Source of the DNA: TMP-86 sp039807285 | GTDB taxonomy: Bacteria > Pseudomonadota > Gammaproteobacteria > Steroidobacterales > Steroidobacteraceae | Direction: 5' to 3' | NCBI GenBank assembly: GCA_044226785.1 | Contig: JBGAGK010000006.1 | Coordinates: 62,001-126,000, forward strand | DNA: 64,000 nucleotides | Part shown: positions 18,692-27,423 of the stretch, in pieces | How the letters are laid out: each line of letters begins with the position of its first letter | Numbering within the stretch: position 1 is the stretch's first letter | Notes under the pieces: generated by a model | The model's input: only the letters and a program-made list of their open reading frames with translations | The model's database searches: none | Told to the model about the DNA's origin: nothing | Translations under genes and position numbers: made by a program

Positions 18692-19171
18692 TCACTTCTC
18701 ACCTTGCGCCGCTGGCGATGTCGCCACGGCGGGGGCCGTGTCGGGTTTCAGCGCCTGGTAGTACTGCACTTCGCGCCGGAAGACATTCCGGTCCACGGGG
18801 GCCAGGACCTCATCCAGCAGGCTGTTGGCCGGCCGGCCGATCAGATCCCCGATATCCGAGTGTTTCCAGGGCACCACGTACATGACCTTGGGCAATTCAC
18901 GGTTGCCCGTCACGGTGGTGGTGTCCAGATCCACCCGGTCGGCGGCACCCCTGCCTCGCGCCCGCCCGGTGGCCGGGGCTGCCGGCGAGGTCGCCACTCG
19001 CGGTTCGCCCGCTTCACGCTGGGCGCTGTCCGTGCTGGAAGCCTGCTTCGCCGGATGGGTCGCGCTCGATGTACCGGGTGTGACCGGGTTCACATCCTGC
19101 GCCATTGCGCCGCTCACCACCAGCAACCATGCCGCGACGCCCACCCATCGCTCCGACATGATCCCGTTCAT
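18692..19171 (-). CDS. Exported small protein of unknown function
   Basis: 159 residues with a signal peptide (about residues 1-24, ending VSGAMAQ). A low-complexity Ser/Thr/Pro/Ala region to about 75 follows, then a conserved-looking segment (TVTGNRELPKVMYVVPWKHS, then DIGDLIGRPANSLLDEVLAP near 110-125). The C-terminus is again low in complexity. I know of no function. It overlaps the large TPR gene by 4 bases and directly precedes exbB-like. It is therefore likely to be a periplasmic or outer-membrane-associated part of the same machine. Confidence 0.75.
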   Translation of the reverse strand: MNGIMSERWVGVAAWLLVVSGAMAQDVNPVTPGTSSATHPAKQASSTDSAQREAGEPRVATSPAAPATGRARGRGAADRVDLDTTTVTGNRELPKVMYVVPWKHSDIGDLIGRPANSLLDEVLAPVDRNVFRREVQYYQALKPDTAPAVATSPAAQGEK

Positions 19172-22100
19172 GCGCCCTCCTTCGGGTTCGCCGTTACCGC
19201 TTCAGGACCGGGGTCCGGCGCTGCAGGAGCCGGTCCGTCGGCAGATGGGGCTGCCGGGGACGGGGCCTTGATCCCCAGTCGCTTGCGCAACTCCGCCACC
19301 CACCCCGAAACCTGCTTGTTGTCGCCAGCGATTCCCAGGTAGAGCTCGAACTGTTCCAGCGCCTTCTGCGGCTGAAGCAGGTACAGCTCATACAGGATGC
19401 CGAGATTCAGATGCGCAGGCGCATAGTGGGGGTCTGCCACGATCGCTCGCTGGTAATTGGACTCCGCATCCGCGAACTTGCCCAGACGCCGATTGAGGAT
19501 GCCCGCGTCGGAATCGGCCACGGCGCTGCCGGGATTCGCCCCCTGGCCCGCCGGATCACCCTGGCTCACCTCGGGTCTCGCGTACCGGCCTGGATCCATT
19601 TCAGCCAGTGACTCGAAGCTCTTCCTGACCCATTCGTCATAGACTCCATCCCGGACACGTACTGCGTTGACCTCATGCAGCTTGATCGCCTTTTCCTCGA
19701 ATGGAAACGCCTGCTCCTCGAGCAGCACCTGGTACTCTTCGAGCTCATCCTTCGACAGCTTCTTCGGCCGCTCGGAAGACATCAGGTCCTTGCCCAGTTG
19801 CCGGTACAGCTCGGCACTGTGGAACGTCGCGGCCGTGGTGACATCCAGCACCTGATAATCCGCCGCCTGGGTGAATGCGCTGAGCGCTTCCTCCATCGCC
19901 TTTCGCTTCCGGGCAAGTGATTTCTTCAACGGGATGACCAGCCTGATGCGGTTGAATGCATCCTGAAGCGGCGCAGCAAAGCTCAGTGCGGCATGCGCAG
20001 CCAGACTCCTGCTCAGATCGGTGCGTTGCGCACCTGCAGCGCGGTCAGCCGCAATGATGTCCCGAAGCCAGGCGTTGCGTGCCGACAGGTCGCCGGCCTT
20101 CTCGGCCATCGTCACCAGGCGATTTCTTGATTCCATCGCCGGATCCAGCGGCATCGGAAACCGTTTGACAAACGTTTCGAGCATGATGCGGGACTTTTCC
20201 GGGTTGCCGCCCTTCTCGTACAGATTGGCCGCCTGCATGACGGCCTCGCGCTGCACATCCTGCGACTCACCCGGCGATGACGCGATACGCTCGAATTCAA
20301 TGGCTGCCGGGAGCGACCGGCCAGCCTCCGAGTACGCCACCGCCAGCTTGCGGGTGACATCGGCTTGCAGCGTACTTTGCGGGAAATTGCGACGAAAGCC
20401 CTCCAGCACCGCGATCGCCCGATCCCACTGCTTGCGCTCGATGAGAAGCGCGGCCGCATCGAAATCCGCATTTGACCGGATCTTCGATGTCGGTGCCAGT
20501 GCCGATACCCGCAGGAAATCCTCGACGGCGCCCGACGCGTCGCCCGTCTTGTTCTTCTGCTCACCTTGTTTGTAGATGGAGGCAGCCAGCCGCTCGACGA
20601 TCGCCGCCCGCTCGGGATCGTTCGCTGACATCAGCCCCTGCGCGCTGCCATACGCTGCCTCTGCCTGCGGGAACTGCCCCTGGTCGAAGGCCGAATTGGC
20701 GATCACAGTCCAGGCCACCCGTTGCTGGGTTACATCACCCGGAGGCTGGCGAGCCAGCAGGGTCCGGGCTGCACTGGTTGCCCGCGGGTAATCCCTGGCC
20801 GCATACAGATCGGTTGCGGCCCGCGTCAGTATCTGGGGCACCTCCGGCTGCTGCGGATACGTGTCCGCAAACTTCAATGAACTCTCCAGCGCACGGGCAT
20901 GGATCGCCGGCCGATCCTGCGCCGGCAGCAGATCCTCCTGCTTGCCGTAGGCTACCAGTGCGGCATAGCCTGCCCTCGCAGCCTTCTCGCCGGGCCCGTA
21001 GTCATAAGCCGTCCGCTCGTATTCCCTCGCGGCATCTGCGTACTGCCTGCTCTCGTACAGGGTGTCGGCCAGCAGATAGTTGGTGCTCGCAGACTCAGGA
21101 TCATCCGGGAATGAAGTGAGATAGCTGCGATACCACTTCGCTGCCTCCTGAAAATCCGGAACACTCTTCGATTTCTGGGCCTGGGCGTGATAGTACTGCG
21201 CCACATCCTTCAGGTTCGTCTTCAGCTGCGCCACCACCTGCGGCAGGTCGGCCGGTTTTCGATCCTTCCAGAACGCCCCCCCCAGACCGTAGGTCTGCAC
21301 GAACTCCTTCTTGCCCTTGAGCACCAGATCCGGAAATCCTCCCAGACGATACGCCTCGATCGCCTGCATCTGCAGGAGCGGCGACTTGTCATGGTCGGGC
21401 TGCCGCTGCACGAAGGCCCGATAGGTATCCGCGGCATCGGTGTAACGCTGCTTCTCGACGTACAGGTCACCGAGCCGTTGATAGAGCAGATAGTCATAGG
21501 GCTTTCCGGCCCTGCCCTGCATGAACCCGTCGATCGACCGGGCGCCCTCGCCATACGAGAACATGATGCTCATCACCCGGAAGGTGTCCTCCGCCAGCTC
21601 ACGATCTGGCCGGCTGAGGTGTGCAAGCTCCGCGGACCGCGTACCCGTGCCGCCGGATCCCAGCACCGAATCGAGCACACCCGAAAACGCCACAAGGCTG
21701 TGCTCGTTGTCTGCCTGTTTGAACATCGACCAGCCCAGTTTGTACAGGCTCTGCCGGTAGAAGGCCGAGTGCGCGCCCCTGCCGACGACAGCCTCGTAAG
21801 CCTGCTGCGCACCGGCATACTGCTTCGCCGAAAACAGCAGCTCGCCGCGGCGGAATTGCGCTTCGTCGACATACCGGCTGGCCGGAAAACCCGCCACCAG
21901 CCGATCCAGGGTTGCCAGGGCCTTGTCCGGCTGTGCATCGAGTTCATAGGCACGCGCCAACTGATACAGCACCGCATCGTTGCGCTCGTAGCGGGGATAG
22001 GTCTTCAGCAAGGCTGAATACAGCGTGACGGCCTCCCTGGCCCGGAGTCCCTCGTTTGCCGCCAGATCGCGCTCGATGCTCTCCGCCTCGGAGGATTCGA

Positions 22101-22353
22101 GATTCAGGTCACCCAGGCGGCGCATGGCTTCGGCGCGCAACTGGGCATCCCCTGCGTTCAGCTCGAGGAAACGCCGGTAGCTGTCCATGGCCTTTCCCGC
22201 ATCGACCGCGACCGGAGCGTCCTTCCTGACCTGCACTTCACGGTTATCCAGATCCCTGATGGTCGGCTGCTCCCGGCCGGCGCCCTGTGCGATGCCCGCG
22301 CACAGGATGGCACCTGCACACACCGCCACCGGAAACCAGGCCGCCCCCATCAT
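19168..22353 (-). CDS. Large exported tetratricopeptide-repeat protein
   Basis: 1061 residues with a signal peptide (WFPVAVCAGAILCAGIAQGA near 5-24). Most of the rest is predicted TPR helices, for example LYQLARAYELDAQPDKALAT near 140, QFRRGELLFSAKQYAGAQQA and, near the C-terminus, NRRLGKFADAESNYQRAIVA followed by HYAPAHLNLGILYELYLLQP. It ends in a Pro/Ala-rich tail of about 35 residues. Proteins of this design act as periplasmic scaffolds in Myxococcus-type gliding and spore-coat systems (general knowledge). It overlaps both neighbours by 4 bases, so synthesis is tightly coupled. Confidence 0.88.
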   Translation of the reverse strand: MMGAAWFPVAVCAGAILCAGIAQGAGREQPTIRDLDNREVQVRKDAPVAVDAGKAMDSYRRFLELNAGDAQLRAEAMRRLGDLNLESSEAESIERDLAANEGLRAREAVTLYSALLKTYPRYERNDAVLYQLARAYELDAQPDKALATLDRLVAGFPASRYVDEAQFRRGELLFSAKQYAGAQQAYEAVVGRGAHSAFYRQSLYKLGWSMFKQADNEHSLVAFSGVLDSVLGSGGTGTRSAELAHLSRPDRELAEDTFRVMSIMFSYGEGARSIDGFMQGRAGKPYDYLLYQRLGDLYVEKQRYTDAADTYRAFVQRQPDHDKSPLLQMQAIEAYRLGGFPDLVLKGKKEFVQTYGLGGAFWKDRKPADLPQVVAQLKTNLKDVAQYYHAQAQKSKSVPDFQEAAKWYRSYLTSFPDDPESASTNYLLADTLYESRQYADAAREYERTAYDYGPGEKAARAGYAALVAYGKQEDLLPAQDRPAIHARALESSLKFADTYPQQPEVPQILTRAATDLYAARDYPRATSAARTLLARQPPGDVTQQRVAWTVIANSAFDQGQFPQAEAAYGSAQGLMSANDPERAAIVERLAASIYKQGEQKNKTGDASGAVEDFLRVSALAPTSKIRSNADFDAAALLIERKQWDRAIAVLEGFRRNFPQSTLQADVTRKLAVAYSEAGRSLPAAIEFERIASSPGESQDVQREAVMQAANLYEKGGNPEKSRIMLETFVKRFPMPLDPAMESRNRLVTMAEKAGDLSARNAWLRDIIAADRAAGAQRTDLSRSLAAHAALSFAAPLQDAFNRIRLVIPLKKSLARKRKAMEEALSAFTQAADYQVLDVTTAATFHSAELYRQLGKDLMSSERPKKLSKDELEEYQVLLEEQAFPFEEKAIKLHEVNAVRVRDGVYDEWVRKSFESLAEMDPGRYARPEVSQGDPAGQGANPGSAVADSDAGILNRRLGKFADAESNYQRAIVADPHYAPAHLNLGILYELYLLQPQKALEQFELYLGIAGDNKQVSGWVAELRKRLGIKAPSPAAPSADGPAPAAPDPGPEAVTANPKEGA

Positions 22354-24272
22354 GGCTTGCGCTCCTGCGCACCGGACTCGGGGGCACTGATGGCGCGATC
22401 GTAGATCGATGCCAGCGCGAACCGCGCCTGGACCTGGTAGGTGGCTATTCGCTGCTTCTGTGCCTCCAGGGTATTGATGGCAATGGCCTGCAGATGCTGG
22501 CCCTGACGCTGTGCCGCCTGCGCAAGCCGCTCCTGCAGGTCATCCATGCGGCCACGCATGTCCGCGACGCGCTTTGCATATGCATCCGCATCCGTCGGAA
22601 CCGAACTGCGCGCCTGACCCACCCGCACGACCCGCTGCTGGGTTTCCTGCAGTCCGGCTTCCAGCTCCTTGACCGACCGTCGCTCGTTCCACAGCCGGGC
22701 CTTGAAGCTCTCGGACAGGTGCCACATCATCACGCCCTTCATCAGCCGATGCTTGTCGCGCATTTCGGCAAGGTCAGGGTCATCGGGATGGGCCGCCAGA
22801 AACTCCTCGATGCGCTTCAGGCGTGCCCAGGTCTTCTGTTCCTCTGGCGTACCCAGCGCGGCATAGTCGTCGGTCTTCTCGATTTCGTTCAGTCGTGACT
22901 CGAAATCCACGCGTTCCTGCAACAGCTTTCCCACGTCGGTACCGTGCATCAGCGCATCTGCCCTGGGGAGTCGTTCCGCATACGCTTTGCCGCGGGTGAC
23001 GAGCATGTCATCGAAGGCAGCAACGCTGTCACGCCAGCCATCGATGTTGTGCCGCATGTACTCGATGTCGCGATAATTCTTCAGGCCTTCCTGGAATTCA
23101 TTGCCAGCCAGCACTTCATACAGGTAGCGTGACTCCGGCGCATCGGGAAGATTCTTCATCTGCCAGAACCAGCCCACCGCGTCCTTCCTGTCTGCGTCCT
23201 TCTCCCCGGTCAGGATCCGGTCGAGGAGCTTGCCTTCCCGGATCTGCCCGATTGAATCGTCGATGCGGCGCGTCTCGGCGTCGAAGGACTTGATGGCGGA
23301 TTCGTAATACTGTGCTGCCTGACCGTTGGCCGCCAATCGTGTGAATGCGTATGGCACCGCAAGATAGGACTCCTGCACAGCCGCATCCAGAAGATTCCGG
23401 TCGTGCAATGCCATCCAGGGGGACAGCGCCTTCCTGTATTCATCCAGCTGTGCATCGGCCCAGCCAACGCCCAGCAGGGCCTTGCTGGAAAATGGGCCCT
23501 CCAGACGCACCCGCTCCAGCACGGGCCGCGCCTGCGCCGGACGCTTGCCCTGAAGCAGCGCATAGCCGAGCGCGAGATTGGCCTTGTCGCGCAGGCTCAG
23601 CATCTCCTCGCTTTGCGACGCGAGCGCACCGACCGCCCCCAGCAGCGGCGCCGCATCATCGAGTCGATCCGTGCGAACCAGCGCTACACCCAGATTGAAT
23701 TTCGCATAGGCGGTCCAGTCCGGCGGACCCTTGTAGGCACTGAGGGTGCGGATGGCATCATCGTAGCGGCCCTGCAGCATCTGCACCTGCGCCAGCAACA
23801 TGGCCCGCTCGGCCTCAAGGCGTGGCTCCAGGGTTCCCGAGATCCGGGACAGTGCCTGATCGGATTCCTTCAGGTAACCGCGCTGGTACCAGATCATGGC
23901 GAGGTAATACCAGGCGCGGTTTCGCACCGGGAGCGGCGCATTGGTCGCCAGCAGAGCCTGGAAGATGCGGCCCGCTTCGATATGCTGGCCGAGCGACAGG
24001 TACAGACCACCCAGCAGGAGTTCCGCCTCGTCGCGGTGATGGGTTATCAGGCCAAGCTGTCGGGCCGCCAGCAGCCGGGTAATCGCGGCGAAGTAGTCGT
24101 CCTGATAGAAATGGAACAGCACATCGCCGTAGTGCAGGTCCAGGACTTCATGCGGCGCCAGCTGCCCCGGGTCCGGCCTGACGTACTGCGTGCGATGGCG
24201 CGCGATGGCCGGGCCGGCGAGCAGCGCCACCCCGGCCAGGGCCATCACGAATCGATCAGTCCACCGGATCAC
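22350..24272 (-). CDS. Exported tetratricopeptide-repeat protein
   Basis: 640 residues with a signal peptide (VMALAGVALLAGPAIA near 9-24). TPR-like helical pairs run from about 50 to 300 (LYLSLGQHIEAGRIFQALLA near 110, LALGYALLQGKRPAQARPVL near 230). A long charged helical and coiled-coil region occupies about 420-600 (RVDFESRLNEIEK, DLQERLAQAAQRQGQHLQAI). It starts 3 bases after the gene before it and overlaps the next TPR gene by 4 bases. No enzymatic motif is visible. It is probably a periplasmic scaffold partner of the 1061-residue TPR protein. Confidence 0.85.
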   Translation of the reverse strand: MIRWTDRFVMALAGVALLAGPAIARHRTQYVRPDPGQLAPHEVLDLHYGDVLFHFYQDDYFAAITRLLAARQLGLITHHRDEAELLLGGLYLSLGQHIEAGRIFQALLATNAPLPVRNRAWYYLAMIWYQRGYLKESDQALSRISGTLEPRLEAERAMLLAQVQMLQGRYDDAIRTLSAYKGPPDWTAYAKFNLGVALVRTDRLDDAAPLLGAVGALASQSEEMLSLRDKANLALGYALLQGKRPAQARPVLERVRLEGPFSSKALLGVGWADAQLDEYRKALSPWMALHDRNLLDAAVQESYLAVPYAFTRLAANGQAAQYYESAIKSFDAETRRIDDSIGQIREGKLLDRILTGEKDADRKDAVGWFWQMKNLPDAPESRYLYEVLAGNEFQEGLKNYRDIEYMRHNIDGWRDSVAAFDDMLVTRGKAYAERLPRADALMHGTDVGKLLQERVDFESRLNEIEKTDDYAALGTPEEQKTWARLKRIEEFLAAHPDDPDLAEMRDKHRLMKGVMMWHLSESFKARLWNERRSVKELEAGLQETQQRVVRVGQARSSVPTDADAYAKRVADMRGRMDDLQERLAQAAQRQGQHLQAIAINTLEAQKQRIATYQVQARFALASIYDRAISAPESGAQERKP

Positions 24273-24275
24273 CGA

Positions 24276-24965
24276 TCACTCCCAGTCTTTCACCAGGAAC
24301 TCCGGCTGATGCGAAGGGACCTTGTCGCTGATCTTGAACTCGAGATACTTGGCGCCGACTCCCTTCTCGAAATTGATGGTGGCTCCCCGCTTGTAGTCGC
24401 GCTCATGCGGACCCTTGCCGGTGAAGAAACCGACGATCTCGTGCTTGCCGACCTTCAGGTTGCCGATGTACACGCGATGCACACCACCCTTGAGAAGCGC
24501 CTGTGCCTCACGGGCCGTGTACAGATAATTGGCCACCTCCTTGTTGTCGATCTTGATGGTGACCGAATCGAGCGCGAAGAAGCTGCCCACATCCATGGAC
24601 AGGAATACTGCGACCTGCGTGTTCGCAGGGAACAACAGCTCCTCCTCCAGCACGAACAGATCCTTGTTGAGGTCGATGACGTCCTTTTTCAGACCCTGCA
24701 CTTCCTGGTCCAGGGTTCTGGAGTCGCCTGGCGGTGCGCCTGCCGGCTCCGTGCCACCAACGGGGGACGCGCCGTCTGCCGGCACGGCTGCTTGCGCTGC
24801 CGGAGCCACGGGAACGGCGGGCGACGTTCCGCTCGCTGCGGGGGGTGCCGGAGCCTTCCCAGTCGCAGCGCGGGCACAATGGCCCGGCACCGCGGTCAGC
24901 AGCGCCATGCAAAACACAGGAACGAAAAACTGAAATCTGGAATTCATCTGCCTCTTCCCATTCAT
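24276..24965 (-). CDS. Exported beta-rich protein of unknown function
   Basis: 229 residues. A signal peptide covers about 10-33, and an Ala/Pro-rich linker runs to about 80. A short coiled coil follows near 84-108 (LDQEVQGLKKDVIDLNKDLF). The C-terminal domain of about 120 residues contains SFFALDSVTIKIDNKEVANY and GGVHRVYIGNLKVGKHEIVG. That pattern recalls PEGA-like or other small beta-sandwich domains, but I cannot name a family. The start overlaps the TlpA-like stop by 4 bases; a second ATG at 24947 is possible. As operon gene two it probably works in the periplasm. Confidence 0.75.
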   Translation of the reverse strand: MNGKRQMNSRFQFFVPVFCMALLTAVPGHCARAATGKAPAPPAASGTSPAVPVAPAAQAAVPADGASPVGGTEPAGAPPGDSRTLDQEVQGLKKDVIDLNKDLFVLEEELLFPANTQVAVFLSMDVGSFFALDSVTIKIDNKEVANYLYTAREAQALLKGGVHRVYIGNLKVGKHEIVGFFTGKGPHERDYKRGATINFEKGVGAKYLEFKISDKVPSHQPEFLVKDWE

Positions 24966-25516
24966 TCCCGGAGAAGTTCACGTATCGTTTCGAGACAAGC
25001 CTTCAGGTCACCTCGTTTGAAACCGACATTGGTGTAACGGATGATCCCGCCCCGATCGACCAGTACGGTCATGGGCAGCTTCTCGATTCCGTAGCTGGCG
25101 CCGATGGCTGCGCCGGAGTCAAACAGGATGGGGTAACTCACTCGAACGGCGGCTGAGAATTCACGCGCGTGCACGACATCCTCATCGATGGACACGCCCA
25201 GAACCACAAGTCCGGCCCGTTCATAGGTGGCATGGATCTTCTCGAGTTCGGGCATCTCCTGGCGGGACGCGCCAGCCCATCGCGCCCAGAAATTCACCAG
25301 CACCACCTGACCCCGGTATTCGGACAGCCTGCGATTGGTGCCGTCGAGTCCCTTGAGCACGAAATCGGGCGCAGCCCTGCCGATGAGCGGATCGGGTCGC
25401 GCTGCAACGGCAGCCGGCAGCACCATGGCGCCGAGGAACAGCGCCAGCAGCACTCGATACTTGATCATGAGGCGATCCGCACGCCGCATTATGTCTAAAG
25501 CCGCGATTCGCGGCAT
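24962..25516 (-). CDS. TlpA-like thioredoxin-fold protein lacking both active-site cysteines
   Basis: A thioredoxin-fold protein of the TlpA/ResA type, membrane-anchored or exported by a helix near residues 23-38 (VLLALFLGAMVLPAAV). The fold is complete: APDFVLKGLDG, VVLVNFWARW, the cis-Pro loop KLPMTVLVDRGG. The catalytic WCxxC is replaced by WAGAS, so no disulfide chemistry is possible there. ATG at 25516 is chosen because GAGG lies 9 bases upstream and the longer frame to 25549 would run into the riboswitch. It is the first gene of the ExbB/ExbD/TPR operon. It may bind a partner rather than act as a redox enzyme (inference). Confidence 0.85.
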   Translation of the reverse strand: MPRIAALDIMRRADRLMIKYRVLLALFLGAMVLPAAVAARPDPLIGRAAPDFVLKGLDGTNRRLSEYRGQVVLVNFWARWAGASRQEMPELEKIHATYERAGLVVLGVSIDEDVVHAREFSAAVRVSYPILFDSGAAIGASYGIEKLPMTVLVDRGGIIRYTNVGFKRGDLKACLETIRELLRE

Positions 25517-25530
25517 GGAATCATTCCTCA

Positions 25531-25613
25531 CTGGCAACCCCGCTGTCATGGGAATCCCACCCGCAGACCGGAAGCTTTGCGTCCCCGCCTTTCGACGGGT
25601 TTGCCCTGGTCAG
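25531..25613 (-). promoter_or_regulatory. Cyclic-di-GMP-I (GEMM-I) riboswitch
   Basis: Read on the minus strand the stretch carries the diagnostic blocks of the GEMM-I aptamer in the right order. AGGGCAAACC comes first, then a short stem CCGTC/GGCGG closed by a GAAA tetraloop, then GGGACGCAAAGC, then TCCGG, a second hairpin (TGGGATTCCCA), and finally AGCGGGGTTGCC. GGCAA at the 5' side pairs with TTGCC at the 3' side (25533-25537) to close P1. The ribosome site GAGG (25526-25529) lies 3 bases after P1 and the TlpA-like ATG 17 bases after it. That layout suits control of translation of the operon's first gene. I see no U-rich terminator between. Confidence 0.88.
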
Positions 25614-25782
25614 AGTCGACAAGACCTCGGTTAACAATACATCGGAGATCGAGGTATCGCCATTGAAAAGACTGGTTTTTTTCATGACCTGGCGCACATT
25701 CGCGGGACTTCATGTCCGCTCGGTACCCCGTCGGCAAAATGCGACAGGCGCAGCGGGCCCGATTCGCGAACTGGCCGATTGC

Positions 25783-27393
25783 TCAGACCGGATTGACAAT
25801 GGTGCCGTTCACGATCGGAGTGAACGCAATCAGGCTGTCCTGCACCTGTGAACTGCCAAGGCCGCTCCAGTTGGAGCCGAACAGATTGGCGAAATTGCCC
25901 TGTTCGCCGTGCAGAGCCATGTAGTTCAACACCACCGTGGCAGCCAGCTGGTTGACCGCATTGGCAGCCGGGCTGGAGCTCGTGTTGATCGAGCCATCGG
26001 CGTTGAACCAGCCGATCTGGATGCGCCCATCGGTACCCTGATTGCTGTCCGGTGCATGGACCGGACGCCGGGCCGGATTGAACACGAGGAAGAAGGTCGC
26101 AGCAGTCGCCTGGTTGTCACCCGTCCATTGGCCCTTGCCGCGGCCATCAGTCGAATTGTCGATCATCCCGTTGCTGGTCAGTGAGCCGTCACTGAACAGG
26201 TAGATCATCAGAGGCTTGCCCTTGCGGGCGGCATACTCGAGGCAGGCGCCGATGCACACACCTGCACGGAAGTCGCGCAGCTCACCTGTCGCCCGGTCAC
26301 CGGTGTGATAGTCGAAGCCGCCCATGGTGATGGTGCCGGCACCGGCGTTTCCGTTGATCACCATGCTCATGACGGCGGCGGTCTTTCGAAACTCGGAGTC
26401 GTTGTCGTATTCCGCCTGCGTGAAGATGCCGGATGGGCCGACGATCAGCGGATCGACGTCCGGATTCAGGGCCGCCGGGTCGTTGAACTTGTCGGTCAGA
26501 TACGCAGCCTTGGTGTACCCGCATTGAGCCAGCTGCTTGGATGCCGCATCGGCCGTTGGATCGGTGTAGGCGGTCACCCTGGCAAGCTTTCCGTCGCTGA
26601 GCCGCTTCATCGACTCCATCACTTCCGTGACATCCTGCGGTGTTGGCAGGAGTGTCCCGAGCTGCCCGGTGTCCACCAGACCCGTGACATCGCTGGCCTG
26701 GTCGACCTTGGTCGGTGCTGCGGTCACGTCGATCATCACAGCCGGTGCCATCGAGTTACCACCCGATACGGAATTCTCCGAACCGATCAGACCCAGCAAT
26801 TCGCCCTTGGCGCCGGCCCGGTAGATGCCATACATCGGATTGTGCGGATTGGTGCCCGTGTCATTCTCGGAGCGGGCCGCAATCACCGAGCCATGGGTAT
26901 TGGCCCGGGCCGATGCACCCGTTCTGGTCAGCATGCCGCGCAGGTAAGCGCTGTCGCTGTGGAATCGCAATCCGAAGGTCGAGTCGATGAAGCTGCCCGA
27001 GGCGCTGGAGTTGGGGATCATGTTGCCGGGCAGACCCAGCTTGTTGTAGCCGGCGGTGCCGAGGAAGTCCAGCTGCCCCCCCTGACCACCGATCAGCACA
27101 TTGGATCCGACCACATTGCCGCCGCCGGCCAGATCGAACGCAATGAAAGGAATCTTCCCGGCACCGCCGGTGATCTTGCAGATCGAGGTGGCGAAGTTCT
27201 GCACGTCCGGCGACAGCGTCGCACGGGCCAGTCGCGGTGTGAACAGGCCACCGAGGGCCGCAGGCACCATCACGGTGGCTGCTCCGCTCATGAAACCCTG
27301 AGCGATGAATTCGCGACGCGTCCGTGGCCGCGGGTGATCCGGATGCCGGAGGGGTCCGTTCAGGCCGGGGGGGCGGTGCTTGTTCTTGCGCAT
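25783..27393 (-). CDS. Tat-exported protein, distantly DUF1501-like
   Basis: 536 residues. The N-terminus holds a twin-arginine motif (TRREFIAQGF near 24-33), then a hydrophobic stretch (GAATVMVPAALGGLF), so export of a folded protein through Tat is likely. The body contains FIAFDLAGGG near 83 and MGGFDYHTGD near 345. The layout is reminiscent of DUF1501-type exported proteins, but I cannot confirm the family. I see no heme-binding CxxCH. It is the last gene of a leftward set whose two upstream members are cytochrome-like. The region 25614-25782 after it has no gene and probably holds the terminator of this unit and the promoter of the riboswitch operon. Confidence 0.7.
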   Translation of the reverse strand: MRKNKHRPPGLNGPLRHPDHPRPRTRREFIAQGFMSGAATVMVPAALGGLFTPRLARATLSPDVQNFATSICKITGGAGKIPFIAFDLAGGGNVVGSNVLIGGQGGQLDFLGTAGYNKLGLPGNMIPNSSASGSFIDSTFGLRFHSDSAYLRGMLTRTGASARANTHGSVIAARSENDTGTNPHNPMYGIYRAGAKGELLGLIGSENSVSGGNSMAPAVMIDVTAAPTKVDQASDVTGLVDTGQLGTLLPTPQDVTEVMESMKRLSDGKLARVTAYTDPTADAASKQLAQCGYTKAAYLTDKFNDPAALNPDVDPLIVGPSGIFTQAEYDNDSEFRKTAAVMSMVINGNAGAGTITMGGFDYHTGDRATGELRDFRAGVCIGACLEYAARKGKPLMIYLFSDGSLTSNGMIDNSTDGRGKGQWTGDNQATAATFFLVFNPARRPVHAPDSNQGTDGRIQIGWFNADGSINTSSSPAANAVNQLAATVVLNYMALHGEQGNFANLFGSNWSGLGSSQVQDSLIAFTPIVNGTIVNPV

Positions 27394-27423
27394 GTGCTTT
27401 CCTCGTAGTTCCTGTGCTGCGCT

